From Bifidobacterium reuteri DSM 23975 (lineage in GTDB: Bacteria; Actinomycetota; Actinomycetes; Actinomycetales; Bifidobacteriaceae), in the NCBI RefSeq assembly GCF_000741695.1, contig NZ_JGZK01000005.1, positions 62,001 through 126,000 of the forward strand: 64,000 bases of DNA. The letters run 5' to 3'. Position 1 is the first letter of the stretch, and every line of letters begins with the position of its first letter. The position numbers were made by a program, and so were the translations under genes. This document shows positions 1-9,198 of the stretch, in pieces. The notes under the pieces were generated by a model. It worked only from the letters and a program-made list of their open reading frames with translations, searched no databases and was not told where the DNA came from.

Positions 1-459
1 CAACGCGGTGGCCTTCGACCGGGTCGTGTTCTCGGGATACCAGACCAGATAATCCGGGTACTTCGCGCTCAACGCCTCCGCCTCCTCGAGCGACGAGGCT
101 GGCGGAAGCATCTTCACCGGCTGCACGCTGCCCATCACGGCAGGCAACAAGGTGGACGGGTCCACATCCACCAAGTCCGCGTACTCAACCGTGGACGTGG
201 AATCCGGCACCTCCACATAACGGTCGTATGCCGTGGCGGTTCCGGGCAGTTCGATCACATGCCAGACGAATCGTCCGTTCGTGGGCTGCAGGTCGACGGT
301 GGCGGTGCCGTCGTCCGCGAGGGTGACCTCGAAGGGCTCTCGGGTGATGACGTTCTTCACGGAGTCGATGTGTCGGCGCGGGATGAACCTGATCTGCCCT
401 GTGACCGGCGTCAGCCCCTCGTCCGTGGTCTTCTTCATGCTGATGTGGATTCTTGTCAT
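1..459 (-). CDS. Phage tail-tip or fibre protein, N-terminal part (runs off the left edge)
   Basis: An open frame of 153 codons runs from an ATG at 459 to the first base of the window without a stop, so only the N-terminus is visible. The ATG follows GGAAAGGAAC and overlaps the stop of the preceding gene as ATGA, which fixes the start. The protein begins MTRIHISMKKTTDEG and continues with beta-rich sequence (GQIRFIPRR, EVTLADDGTATVDL, TYVEVPDS-like strands) that fits a host-contacting tail protein. Position at the distal end of the tail gene series supports this. I recognise no specific domain. The lysis genes and attL presumably lie further left. Confidence 0.6.
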   Translation of the reverse strand, partial: MTRIHISMKKTTDEGLTPVTGQIRFIPRRHIDSVKNVITREPFEVTLADDGTATVDLQPTNGRFVWHVIELPGTATAYDRYVEVPDSTSTVEYADLVDVDPSTLLPAVMGSVQPVKMLPPASSLEEAEALSAKYPDYLVWYPENTTRSKATAL

Positions 460-827
460 TGCTGTTCCTTTCCAATGTCGGGTGCCACGTGGGCTTCCTT
501 GACGTCTTCGTATAAGGCTGAGATGATGCCGTTCTCGCCCAACGCCTCGTAGGCGTTGAACATGTCGCTCCACAATCGTTTCTGCTCGACCGGCATGTAT
601 CCCCGGCCAGCGACCCACTTGTGGTGCAGGTTCACGAGATAGGCGCGCAGGATCATCTGCATGCCCCGTTTCAGCGCGGCGGTCTCCAACTCGTTACGCT
701 GTTGACGTTCCGCCGCATCCTGTCTCATGTGCTTCAGTTGTCGCCACAACACGGTTGCGATCACGCCCAACAGGCCGGTGATCGTCCATTCCGCGATGGC
801 GAGTATCAGATCATCCACTGGTTTCAT
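456..827 (-). CDS. Small phage membrane protein of the tail-tip region
   Basis: The product is 123 residues. The start at 827 is chosen because AAAGGAG lies 4 to 5 nt upstream; an upstream in-frame GTG at 854 has no ribosome site. One hydrophobic segment near residues 8 to 30 (LILAIAEWTITGLLGVIATVLW) is followed by a charged, probably coiled region and a mixed C-terminus. A single membrane helix plus cytoplasmic helix is compatible with a holin-like or tail-associated membrane protein. No family is recognised with confidence. It is coupled by ATGA overlap to the next gene. Confidence 0.6.
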   Translation of the reverse strand: MKPVDDLILAIAEWTITGLLGVIATVLWRQLKHMRQDAAERQQRNELETAALKRGMQMILRAYLVNLHHKWVAGRGYMPVEQKRLWSDMFNAYEALGENGIISALYEDVKEAHVAPDIGKEQQ

Positions 828-860
828 ACGCTCCTTTGCCACGAGATTTTCCACGAGCAG

Positions 861-1520
861 TCATGTGAACTCCACGCCATCCGGTATCGGCATGCTGAAC
901 CGTTGGCAGATGACACGATCACTGCTGCCGAGCCCACCCAGAAGTGTGATGCTCCCATCCGTGTTCCAATCGGCCTGCTTGCCCCAGTTGCCGCTGACGA
1001 CGGCGCCGACACAGCCCAGGCTTATCTTCCTGCTGGGTTTCGGTCCGCTCGAATACAGCCAGACCGGGAACCCCGCCGAAAGGTTGACCGTGGACTGGAA
1101 GCCGCTCAGATTGACATGCAGCAGTCGCGCGCCCCGGTTGACGATGATCTCGTTCGCGCCCCCATAGGCGTCGCCCTTGAAACTGTTCGTGTCCTGGAAC
1201 CTGAACTTTGCGTGTTGCATGGACGCTCCCGCGCCGGGTCGTGCGAGGACGCCGGTGACGAACGACTGCGTTCCGTATGTCTCGACGATGACGCGGTCGC
1301 CGGGGCCGCATCCGAGACAGTCCACGGTGATGGGGATGGCGTGGAGCGTGCCGCCGCCCACGGTCAGGTCTGCCGTATACCCGCCGGAGGTGAGGTCGAT
1401 GCTGACGACGGTAGCCCGTCGCAGCGAAAAGGAGGGGCCTGTGGGGGAGATGTTGCGGATGAGGTCGAGACCGAGACGCCGGCCCATGCTCCTCGCGTCT
1501 TCAAGCGCGTCAGAGGTCAT
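861..1520 (-). CDS. Phage minor tail / baseplate-type structural protein
   Basis: The product is 219 residues. The N-terminus (MTSDALEDARSMG) starts at an ATG overlapping the stop of the preceding gene as ATGA. Residues about 35 to 90 look like an OB-fold-type beta barrel (VVSIDLTSGGYTADLTVGG, then a segment with GPGDRVIVETYG), common in tail-hub and baseplate proteins. The C-terminal half is beta-rich, with Gly/Ser turns, and may be a carbohydrate-binding or fibre-like domain. Function is inferred from position between two tail genes and from composition, not from a recognised signature. Confidence 0.6.
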   Translation of the reverse strand: MTSDALEDARSMGRRLGLDLIRNISPTGPSFSLRRATVVSIDLTSGGYTADLTVGGGTLHAIPITVDCLGCGPGDRVIVETYGTQSFVTGVLARPGAGASMQHAKFRFQDTNSFKGDAYGGANEIIVNRGARLLHVNLSGFQSTVNLSAGFPVWLYSSGPKPSRKISLGCVGAVVSGNWGKQADWNTDGSITLLGGLGSSDRVICQRFSMPIPDGVEFT

Positions 1521-2611
1521 CGTGCGAAGCTCCTTGCCTCGGTCTCGACCGGCAGACCGGCGGTGAGATCGATCTTCTGCGTGCGGACGGCGAGGTCCCC
1601 GCGGATGCCGCCGGCCGGATAATCCAAGGTGACCACGTCCCCGATGGTGACGGGGGCGTAGATGTGGGTGAACGTGACGCGTCGTATCACGGACTGCGCG
1701 GTGGCTAGCAGCTCCGCCGCCTTCGCGTCGGCCATGGCCTGCGCGTCCGTCTCGCTCATGCCGTCGGGGATGTCGCTGTACGTGTACGTTTTCGAGATGG
1801 TGCGGCCGCGCGTGACGGTGCTGAATTCGGATGCGGGGTCGTCGTCCACGGCCATACCGCGGATGTCGCGCTCCTGGTCCGAGTAGATGACGATGACCTG
1901 GTTGGCGGTGTCGAACCAGTCCCGTTCGTCGGTCATGCTGCGTACGAACCGGGCGTCCGGCCCCTCCGTGAACGTCCAGGAGGGGGCGCGGTCCTTGGGT
2001 TGAGTGTACGGGGTGAGCAGTACGCGGCCCATGGGGTCGGTGCGTGCGGAATTCCAGCCCATCAGGTCCAGAAGCTCGTTGATGGCGTTGAGCTTGTTCT
2101 TCTGCGCGCTGTCGTCCATGCCGAACGTCCACGTGGTGCCCATCCGATAATCCGTTGCAGGGTGGGCGGCGGTCTCCAAGCCGGCCTCGCGGATCGTCTC
2201 GTCGATGAACGTCAGCGGGTTCTCTCCGGGTTGCAGGCTCACGGGATAGGCGAACTGGTCGTCGGACAGCTCCCTCAATCGTCCGTACAGGTTGAGGGGT
2301 CGGGAGTCCGCATCCCCTCCGGTGACCTCGCGTTTGGGCCCGTCCGGCAGGAACGTTCCCAAGGCGATCGATTCACGGGTCCCGTCCTCATAGTCGAGGT
2401 CGGCCCACACGCGAAGCAGGTCGGTGGGCGAGTCGGACGGCCCCTCGAAGTCGAGCGTGGCGCTTTCGGTCACGTCGGTGTCCTGGTTGCGGGTGATGGA
2501 GCCGCCCCGGAGCACGCCGTCCACACGGCCGGTCTCCGCCCCGCTCGCACGGTCCACGCGCATGATGCGCACCGATGTGACGAATCCCATGAGATGATGC
2601 GTCATGTCCAT
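1517..2611 (-). CDS. Phage tail protein (Dit/Tal-like hub region)
   Basis: The product is 364 residues, starting at 2611 in a TGATG overlap with the upstream gene; a longer in-frame start at 2632 would lie inside that gene. The N-terminal 120 residues carry acidic and beta-rich sequence (DTDVTESATLDFEG, LLRVWADLDYEDGTRESIALGTF) of the type found in siphovirus tail-hub proteins that follow the tape measure and distal tail genes. The middle (residues about 150 to 300) contains LNAINELLDLMGW and FTEGPDARFVRSMTDERDW. Order in the operon (tape measure, large tail protein, then this) supports a tail-associated hub or lysin role. Catalytic residues are not recognised. Confidence 0.65.
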   Translation of the reverse strand: MDMTHHLMGFVTSVRIMRVDRASGAETGRVDGVLRGGSITRNQDTDVTESATLDFEGPSDSPTDLLRVWADLDYEDGTRESIALGTFLPDGPKREVTGGDADSRPLNLYGRLRELSDDQFAYPVSLQPGENPLTFIDETIREAGLETAAHPATDYRMGTTWTFGMDDSAQKNKLNAINELLDLMGWNSARTDPMGRVLLTPYTQPKDRAPSWTFTEGPDARFVRSMTDERDWFDTANQVIVIYSDQERDIRGMAVDDDPASEFSTVTRGRTISKTYTYSDIPDGMSETDAQAMADAKAAELLATAQSVIRRVTFTHIYAPVTIGDVVTLDYPAGGIRGDLAVRTQKIDLTAGLPVETEARSFAR

Positions 2612-4851
2612 CAGCGTTCCGGCTCCTTCCACACGATCTCGTCAAGACTGGCGGAGAAGTCCACGGTGAGACCGTCCGCGGCGATTTTCTGCGACATGGA
2701 GACGCGCACGCGCATGCGCGACCCGTCCATGTTGCGGAACCACCCGTATGCGTAGGCGCGTGACAGGCGGCGTATGCGCCGGTACAGGCTCCCGTCGCCC
2801 CAGTCGTACCTGGACGACACGGCCACCGTGTTGTCAAGGTCGCGCATCTGATAGCTGACCGGAAGCCCGTCCATGTCGCCGCTGGCGAAATGGTATTCCT
2901 CGGTGGCCAGCTCGGGTTTCTCGGAGACCGTGAACGCGCCGCCTACAGGCAACGCCTCCTTAGCGTCCGCACCGAAATTCAGGCAGCACATGTCGGTGTC
3001 GATCAGGACGGTGGACCGGGTGACGCTGTTCGCGCCCGAGGATGCGATGGCGACCGCCTCGAGCGTGTACGCGTACCGGAGTGGCGGCAATGGGTCGATG
3101 ACCTGATGGCCGTCCGCCAGCCCGTCGCTCAGTGTGACCGTATCGTCGTCGATGACGCGCCGCACCATCACGCGGACGGTGGATGGACGGTCGTCTCCGG
3201 CCGTATCCCCGTACCGTACCGTGTGTGTGGCGTACAGCGTGTCAGGGTCCACCGTGGTCTCGATCCGCGGAGGCGCGGGCGGCGTGTACTCGGCCGTGAC
3301 GAGCTTCGACGTCGTCGCGGTGAGGGTGCTGCCTCCTCTCACCGTCACGCTCACGGTGAATTCGCTGCCGTTGGCGGGAAGGAAGTCCGTGCCGTTGACG
3401 GTCAGAGAGGTCACGCCCGGCGCCGGAGTCGCCTCATAGGCCGTGACGCCGGCACGGGAGATGGTGACACGCTGCTGGCTGACGCCCGTCGCGTCCGAGA
3501 CGCTCCACGCGACCTGGAAGGGAAGCTCGGTGATGACGACGCCCGGTCTGGTGATGACCACGTTGGGGGGATTGGCGAGCGTGAACGATATGTAGTCGGA
3601 CCATGCGCCCCAGTCGGCGTGCAGGCCCTTGGTGCGGACGCGCACCTTCCAGGTTCCGGTGAACGAGCCCACGTCGATGGGCATGTCCGTTCTCGCGCCC
3701 TGCACGGTCAGTGTCGGGTAGGTCTGCGTGCCGACCGTGTACTCGATTTGAGCGGCCGACTGGGCGGACCCATCCGGATGGTTCGGCTTCCACGAGACCG
3801 TCAAACCGTCCGCGATATCATACGTTGCGCCCTGCGTGGGGTTGATGATCGTGGGCGCGGACGGCGGCGTGATCGTCGTGACCGAATTCGAAGCCGTCCA
3901 CCCGGAGTACAGGATGGTCCTGCCCGTATCATCCCCGTACACGGGCCGCGTGTAGCGAGCCCGATAATACACGGTGCCGGCCGGGGCGGCGGTATCCTCC
4001 CATGAGACCTTCCCGTTCGACGGTATCCGGACCTCGCCCACATCCTCCCACGTCTGCGAGTCGAGACTGCGCTGCACCTGCAGTCGGTACGCGAACGTCT
4101 TCGACGCGTCCACGCTGACCGTGACCGTGCTGGCCCCGGATTTGACCGCAGACACGGTGGCCGGCGCGGTGGGCGTCGTATACAGGTAGGTGAGGTCCAC
4201 ATGACTGGAATCACCGGCCTGGTTGCGCGCGTACACCGAGTAGCCGATCCGACTGTTAGGCTTCTGTCCGGTGGCCCGATAGTTGGTCGCACTCCAGCCG
4301 AGCGTCGCGACATTGCCCCAGATCACGCCCGTGGTCGCACCATCCGTGTAGATGATGCGGTCGATGATCACCTGCTTCCACGGCTGCGGATACCCGCCGT
4401 CGTAGTCGCCCGTCCACGTGAGGTTCGTGGCCGAATCATCCACACGACTCCAGTTCACGTTCCTCGGGGGACGCGGGGCACGGTAGCGGATGCCGCCCAC
4501 CGGCACCCCGCAGGAGGCGTTCGACGTGCCGGCATGGGTGCCGTTGAAGTATATGCTCGCTGAGCAGGTGATGTTGCGGGAGCCTTCGGTCTTGGCGACC
4601 CGCAGGTCGCCGGTCAGCACCGTCACCTCGCCGTTCGTGCCCGTGTTCTTCGTACCGGAGTTGTCCGTATGGTTGACCTGCTGGCCGTTGACCCACACGG
4701 TCGCCGCGACCCAACCGTAGTAATACCAGCCGTTGAACGCCTGCCAGCGGGCCTCCACATGAATCACGTCTGACGTGTCATCGTACGAGGTGACCCAAGC
4801 GGCCACATGACACCGCCAGTTGCCGATACCATTGCCGTAACCGTCAGCCAT
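2611..4851 (-). CDS. Large phage tail protein with fibronectin-type repeats
   Basis: The product is 746 residues with a strong site (AGGAGGTTCGC-ATG). It starts with a beta-rich region of about 125 residues containing many Trp and Tyr, then a series of about four fibronectin III-like segments, each opening with a Pro-rich linker (PRPPRNVNWSRV, TPTAPATVSAV, TPPSAPTIINP, PPAPPRIETTV). FN3 repeats are usual in distal tail and host-recognition proteins of actinophages. It lies directly after the tape measure gene, the usual place for a distal tail or adhesin protein. Receptor binding is inferred, not visible. Confidence 0.7.
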   Translation of the reverse strand: MADGYGNGIGNWRCHVAAWVTSYDDTSDVIHVEARWQAFNGWYYYGWVAATVWVNGQQVNHTDNSGTKNTGTNGEVTVLTGDLRVAKTEGSRNITCSASIYFNGTHAGTSNASCGVPVGGIRYRAPRPPRNVNWSRVDDSATNLTWTGDYDGGYPQPWKQVIIDRIIYTDGATTGVIWGNVATLGWSATNYRATGQKPNSRIGYSVYARNQAGDSSHVDLTYLYTTPTAPATVSAVKSGASTVTVSVDASKTFAYRLQVQRSLDSQTWEDVGEVRIPSNGKVSWEDTAAPAGTVYYRARYTRPVYGDDTGRTILYSGWTASNSVTTITPPSAPTIINPTQGATYDIADGLTVSWKPNHPDGSAQSAAQIEYTVGTQTYPTLTVQGARTDMPIDVGSFTGTWKVRVRTKGLHADWGAWSDYISFTLANPPNVVITRPGVVITELPFQVAWSVSDATGVSQQRVTISRAGVTAYEATPAPGVTSLTVNGTDFLPANGSEFTVSVTVRGGSTLTATTSKLVTAEYTPPAPPRIETTVDPDTLYATHTVRYGDTAGDDRPSTVRVMVRRVIDDDTVTLSDGLADGHQVIDPLPPLRYAYTLEAVAIASSGANSVTRSTVLIDTDMCCLNFGADAKEALPVGGAFTVSEKPELATEEYHFASGDMDGLPVSYQMRDLDNTVAVSSRYDWGDGSLYRRIRRLSRAYAYGWFRNMDGSRMRVRVSMSQKIAADGLTVDFSASLDEIVWKEPER

Positions 4852-4890
4852 GCGAACCTCCTAAAGCGAAAGACGAGAGAAGACGACAGT

Positions 4891-4912
4891 GGGCCGGAAT
4901 GGTTTCCGGCCC
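4891..4912 (-). other. Intercistronic hairpin between tape measure and tail gene
   Basis: Perfect 9-bp stem GGGCCGGAA/TTCCGGCCC with a 4-nt loop, lying in the 66-nt gap between two late genes. There is no T run on the minus strand, so it is more likely an mRNA stability or processing element than a terminator. Confidence 0.45.
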
Positions 4913-4917
4913 CCATG

Positions 4918-7824
4918 TCATGCGCGCGACCGCACCGTCACGCCGGCCGCGTCCACAAGCTCCTCGATGAGAGAGGAAATGCGGGCGTCGGACTGGACGC
5001 GACGGGCATCGATGCTGATGTTGTATGTGATCGTCCTCGAAGCGGGCACCGGCTGCCATACACCGGAGCGCATGCCGGCGAGGTCAAGGGCGGTCATGGT
5101 CCTGAGCGCGTCCGCCGTCCACGCAGCGAACGCGGACGGGACGACGCTGGTCTTGAACGATACGCCGTCGATACGGTCGCTCATGGCCGTCATCACCTTG
5201 TCGATGGCGGACATGGCCTCCGGCATGCCACGGCTGACGCCCTGTGCGAGACCGGACACCAGCGCGCGACCGGAGTACGGCGTCCATCCGCGTCCGCTGA
5301 ACGGGCCCTCCTCCGCCGGCGAGTGCGGCAGGAACGAGCTGATCTTGTCCATGACGCCGCTGATGGCGTCGCCGGCGGCGCCGATCATGCCGGTGATGCC
5401 GTCGATGAGACCCTGGACGATGCTGCGGCCCGCGTTGGCGAGCCATGAGCCGGCGCCGGAGAAGAATCCGGTGATCTTGTCCTTGATGCCGCTGATGGTG
5501 CCGAGGACACCGTCAACCCCGTTCTGGGCGGCGGTCTTGATGCCGTTCCAGATGCTGGAGAACGCGGTCTTGATGCCGTTCCACGCCGCATCCCAGAGGG
5601 ATTTGATGATGTTCAACCCTCCGCGGATGGCGGCCTTGATGGCCTCCCATATGCCTGTGAACACGCTTTTGATGGTCTGCCAGATGCCGGAGAACACCTG
5701 TTTGATGCCGTCCCATGCCTGCTGCCAGTTGCCGGAGAACACGCCGGTGAGGAACGTGATCACGCCTGTCAACACGGTCAGGACGCCTTGGATGGCGCCG
5801 ATGATCGCGGTGATGACCGGGGTGAGGACGCTGATGATGGTGGTGACGACCTGCGTGATGACCGGGATCAGCGCGGTGATGAGCTGCACGATCGCGGTGA
5901 TGACGGGGACGAGCATGCCGATCAGCGTGGTCACGATCTGGATGATCACGGGCAGGAACGCGGCGATCATGGTGACGATCTGCGAGATGACCGGCATGAG
6001 CATGGACGCGATCATGGTGACGATCTGCATGATGGGCAGCAGGAGCATGACCAACGCGCCCACGATAACCGGGATGATCGGTGCGAGAGCATCCACGAGC
6101 GTGGTGACGAGCGGGCCGATGGATTCGACGAGCTGGCCGAACACCGGGGCGAGCTGGTTGAAAGCGTCCATGATCTGCGAGATCGAATCCTGCACGACGG
6201 GCATGATCTGCGTGAACGCGTCACCCAACGCCGTGCCGAGCTGGCCGAACGCGTCCATGAGCGCGGGCAGGTTCGCCTTGATCGGTTCCAACGCCTTCAT
6301 GAACCATTCGCCGAGGCTCTGGAGGACGGGCGCGGCAGCGTCCAGCATGCCGGTGAACGCCTGTCCGAGCGAGTCCACAAGGCCTTGAAGGACGGGCAAC
6401 GCCTGCTGCCATGCGGCTTGCACGGACTCCCACAACGGCTGCAGGAAGTCCATGAACGACTGCCATGCGGCCTTGCCGGTCTCGGTCTGCGTGAAGAAGT
6501 ACACGAGGCCCGCGGCAAGGGCGGCCACGCCGGCCGCGACCAAACCCCATACGCCGACAGTGCCTGACAGGGCCCCGCCGAGTGCGGTGGCCGCGCCCTT
6601 CAACGATGACAGCATGCCGGACATGCTCCGCGCGGCATTTTGCGCATTGGCCACCAAAGTCAGGTTGCGCGCATATTCGCCAAGACGGGCGACAGTGCCG
6701 CCGAGTTCCGGACCGATGATGATCGCGGCGCTCAGACCGTCCGCAGACGCCTTGACGAGGTCCATGGCGCCGGCGAGCGCGCCGAGCCCGCTGGACAGGG
6801 CCGTGTACGCCTTGATCGCTGCGAATCCTCCCGCGACGGCGAGGAGCGCCGTGTTGATCGCGGCTGAATTGTCCACGTACCACTGCAGGGCGCTTTTGAG
6901 TTGGGCGAGCAGGTTCACCGCGGTGGGGATCGCGTTGGACAGGCCGTCGCCCAGCGCTTTGCCCACGTCTTCCAACGCGGGTTTCGCCTGGGCGGTGAAA
7001 TCGTCGATGATGGGGATGGCCTGGTTGGCCATGCTGGTCAGCCCGTTGATGACGGGTGTGGCGATGGTCTCGCCCAGACGGGACAAGGCCGCCCTGATGT
7101 TGCCCATCGCTCCGTCGAAGCTTTCGCCTGCGGATTGGGCGGCTCCGCCGAGGTGTTCGCGCATCGCGGCCTCGAAGTCCGCGAAGCTGACCTTGCCGTC
7201 GGAGACCATGTCCTGCGCTTCGGCGGCTGTGATGCCGAAATGGTCGGCCAGGTATTGGAGGACGGGGATGCCGGACTGCATGAGCTGCAGCATCTCGTCG
7301 CCCTGCAGCTTGCCCTTGGCGGCGACCTGCTGGAAGATCAGGCCCATGTCAGTGAAGCTGCGGCCGGACACCTGCGCCACGTCGCCCACGGTGGACAGGA
7401 CGCCGGCGAGCTCGTCGCCCTGCCTGATGCCGGAGGCGACCAGGCTTGCGGCGACGCTGGCCGCGTCGCCCAAACCATAGGCGGTGCCCTTGACGCTTGC
7501 GAGCGCGTCGGACATGATGCCGTCAACGCTTTTCGTGTCATGGCCGAGCGCCTTGAGCTTGGTCTGGGCGCGTTCGATGTTCAGCGCACGGTCGAAGCCG
7601 CCCTTCGCGGCCAGTCCGACGATCGCGCCGGTGACGGCGCCTACCGCTGTCACGCCGATATTGCCGACCGTCTTGAACGCGCCGCCGACACGGCTCAGGA
7701 TCGTGGAGCCGGCGGTCTTCACGCCGCTTGTCGTGGCGTCGCCGATGCTTCCCTCGATGGCCTTGCCCAAGCCCTTGGTGGAGGGGCTGATGATGATGTA
7801 GCCGGTGCCGAGCTCCTTCGCCAT
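4918..7824 (-). CDS. Phage tail tape measure protein
   Basis: The product is 968 residues and sets tail length during assembly. The N-terminal 350 residues are the usual tape measure head (MAKELGTGYIIISPSTKGLGKA, then a region with GVKTAG, MGLIFQQVAAKGKLQGDEMLQLM and HLGGAAQSAGESFDGAMGNIRAALSRL split over the domain). The centre (about residues 420 to 720) is a long series of hydrophobic helices with repeated Trp, Gln, Val and Ile (for example QIVTMIAAFLPVIIQIVTTL), typical of the coiled tape. The gene starts 3 nt after the stop of the GT chaperone frame, the canonical arrangement. Confidence 0.93.
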   Translation of the reverse strand: MAKELGTGYIIISPSTKGLGKAIEGSIGDATTSGVKTAGSTILSRVGGAFKTVGNIGVTAVGAVTGAIVGLAAKGGFDRALNIERAQTKLKALGHDTKSVDGIMSDALASVKGTAYGLGDAASVAASLVASGIRQGDELAGVLSTVGDVAQVSGRSFTDMGLIFQQVAAKGKLQGDEMLQLMQSGIPVLQYLADHFGITAAEAQDMVSDGKVSFADFEAAMREHLGGAAQSAGESFDGAMGNIRAALSRLGETIATPVINGLTSMANQAIPIIDDFTAQAKPALEDVGKALGDGLSNAIPTAVNLLAQLKSALQWYVDNSAAINTALLAVAGGFAAIKAYTALSSGLGALAGAMDLVKASADGLSAAIIIGPELGGTVARLGEYARNLTLVANAQNAARSMSGMLSSLKGAATALGGALSGTVGVWGLVAAGVAALAAGLVYFFTQTETGKAAWQSFMDFLQPLWESVQAAWQQALPVLQGLVDSLGQAFTGMLDAAAPVLQSLGEWFMKALEPIKANLPALMDAFGQLGTALGDAFTQIMPVVQDSISQIMDAFNQLAPVFGQLVESIGPLVTTLVDALAPIIPVIVGALVMLLLPIMQIVTMIASMLMPVISQIVTMIAAFLPVIIQIVTTLIGMLVPVITAIVQLITALIPVITQVVTTIISVLTPVITAIIGAIQGVLTVLTGVITFLTGVFSGNWQQAWDGIKQVFSGIWQTIKSVFTGIWEAIKAAIRGGLNIIKSLWDAAWNGIKTAFSSIWNGIKTAAQNGVDGVLGTISGIKDKITGFFSGAGSWLANAGRSIVQGLIDGITGMIGAAGDAISGVMDKISSFLPHSPAEEGPFSGRGWTPYSGRALVSGLAQGVSRGMPEAMSAIDKVMTAMSDRIDGVSFKTSVVPSAFAAWTADALRTMTALDLAGMRSGVWQPVPASRTITYNISIDARRVQSDARISSLIEELVDAAGVTVRSRA

Positions 7825-7827
7825 GGG

Positions 7828-8552
7828 TCAGGCTCCTCTCTGGTCGGACGTGATGCCGAGACGTGCGTTGAGCCTGTCGCGCAGGGCCTCGTCGTGGACG
7901 GCCGCCGTATGGGCGCCCGGCGCGGATGGCATGGTGAGCGGATCGGGCTTCTCCCAAGCCGGACGTCTGCGCATCCTCGTGGTCTGGCTGGCTGCATGGA
8001 TGTACTTGTCGGCCGGGTCGGGGATGAACGACCATCCGGCCAACGCGGCGAAGCTGCGGCTGGAACGGTCCATGAGAATCTCCCGGAACATGGGCCACGC
8101 CGCGTAGGCGGGCAGCAGTTCCGGGTCCCACGGGCCGCCCCAGACGAGGCACCAGTCGCATTGGATCGCCGGGCGCCTCGTCCACCACAGGTGAAGGAGG
8201 ATCAGGATTTTGGGTCGGTGGAGGACGCCTTGGCCCACGCGTCGATGATGCGTCCGACATCCTTGATCTTGTCGCCGCTCTTGCGGTCGAGCTCGCGTTC
8301 CAGACGCGGGTATTCGCGCGTCAGATAGGCGAGGAGCACGGACAGGAGCCCGATCTTCTCGTCCTCGTCGAGGTTGTCCCATCCGCGGCTGATCGCGGTC
8401 ATGCCTACGGTGAGCACCGCGAGCGGCACATGGCGTGAGTCGTCGAGGCGGGGCAGGTCCAGCTTCACGTCGCCGTACTGGATGTGCACCGGCTTCGAAT
8501 CGGACTGGTCGGTGACGAGTTCGGGGGTGATCTGCGTGTATTCGGCGGTCAT
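7828..8552 (-). CDS. Tail assembly chaperone GT fusion made by -1 frameshift
   Basis: This is the long product of the conserved siphovirus G/T pair that chaperones the tape measure protein. The first 115 residues are those of the short chaperone. The ribosome is expected to slip back one base at a CCCAAAA heptamer read as C CCA AAA (minus strand, bases 8214 to 8208), three codons before the short frame stops, and continue for 126 more residues in the -1 frame to the stop at 7828. The extension opens ILILLHLWW and contains WGGPWDPELLPAYAAWP, and it has no good start of its own. The tape measure gene follows at once. Confidence 0.8.
8202..8552 (-). CDS. Tail assembly chaperone, short form (G)
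   Basis: The product is 116 residues, made by normal termination at TGA (8204 to 8202). It starts MTAEYTQITPELV and is acidic and helical (LDEDEKIGLLSVLLAYLTRE near residues 60 to 80), with the C-terminus DAWAKASSTDPKS where the frameshift site sits. In lambda-like and actinophage systems the short and long forms are needed in a fixed ratio to build the tail around the tape measure. Its location between the major tail and tape measure genes and the slippery heptamer make the call firm. Confidence 0.85.
   Translation of the reverse strand: MTAEYTQITPELVTDQSDSKPVHIQYGDVKLDLPRLDDSRHVPLAVLTVGMTAISRGWDNLDEDEKIGLLSVLLAYLTREYPRLERELDRKSGDKIKDVGRIIDAWAKASSTDPKS
8208..8214 (-). promoter_or_regulatory. 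Programmed -1 frameshift heptamer (CCCAAAA)
   Basis: Read on the minus strand as GA-C CCA AAA TCC TGA. Both tRNAs can re-pair one base back (CCC and AAA), matching the X XXY YYZ rule, and the -1 frame is open for 126 codons to just before the tape measure gene. The zero-frame stop lies one codon past the heptamer. Confidence 0.8.
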
Positions 8553-8563
8553 GTCGTCTCCTC

Positions 8564-9172
8564 TCACGCGGTCTTGGCGAAGCCGTACGCCTTCATGAAG
8601 TACGGGTGGGCCGCGGAGTCCTTGTAGGTGCGCAGCGTCATGCCGAAGTTCTGCAGGTTGCTCACGTTCCACGTGATGTCGTCGCGTTCGCCGACCTTCG
8701 CCTTGGGGAAGTGCAGGAGGATGAGGTCGTCGTTCTGGCTCAGGCCCGCGACCACGTACTGGGCGAACGTGTTGCAGTCCGCGGCGCTGACGGTCAGGCC
8801 TCCCTCGGCGTCGAGCGTGGCGTCGAAGTAGGTCTCCACGATCTCCTTCTTCGATTCGAGGCCGGCGAACTGCACCGTCCAGTAGCCGCCCGAATTCCAG
8901 GAGACGACCGTGTTGCCGTTGTGCGCGGTGAAGTCGTTCGAGTCCCCGGCCTCGGGATGGATGGTGATGCCGTCCTCGCTGAAGTAGCCCAAAGGCTCCT
9001 TGCCTTCCGCGGGCCTCCAGTTGGGGCCGAACGTCAGGTTCTCGGCGAGCGGGTATTTGAAGATCGCCGCCTCCTTGATGAGACGGACGAGGTCGCTGTT
9101 GTTGCCGTTGTACACGAACTCGAGTCCGGTGGCTCCGGCGGCGAGCAGGCTGGTTTCCAGATTGTTTGCCAT
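8564..9172 (-). CDS. Major tail protein (tail tube)
   Basis: The product is 202 residues with start site GAAAGGACATCATC-ATG. The sequence opens MANNLETSLLAAGATGLEFV and is dominated by beta strands, with a TWNVSNLQNFGMTLRTYKD C-terminal region. Size and fold type fit the tail tube subunit of actinobacterial siphoviruses. It sits between the tail terminator region and the G/GT chaperones, the fixed place for the major tail protein. No immunoglobulin-like C-terminal domain is present. Confidence 0.85.
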   Translation of the reverse strand: MANNLETSLLAAGATGLEFVYNGNNSDLVRLIKEAAIFKYPLAENLTFGPNWRPAEGKEPLGYFSEDGITIHPEAGDSNDFTAHNGNTVVSWNSGGYWTVQFAGLESKKEIVETYFDATLDAEGGLTVSAADCNTFAQYVVAGLSQNDDLILLHFPKAKVGERDDITWNVSNLQNFGMTLRTYKDSAAHPYFMKAYGFAKTA

Positions 9173-9198
9173 GATGATGTCCTTTCAGTGGGAAACGT

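Noticed and set aside
861..2132. Long 423-codon version of the gene ending at 861
   Set aside because: The first 200 codons are Arg/His-rich shadow over the neighbouring tail gene; the ATG at 1520 in ATGA overlap is the real start.
4889..6388. 499-codon plus-strand frame rich in Met and Thr
   Set aside because: Mirror of the tape measure repeats; low-complexity and without a start site.
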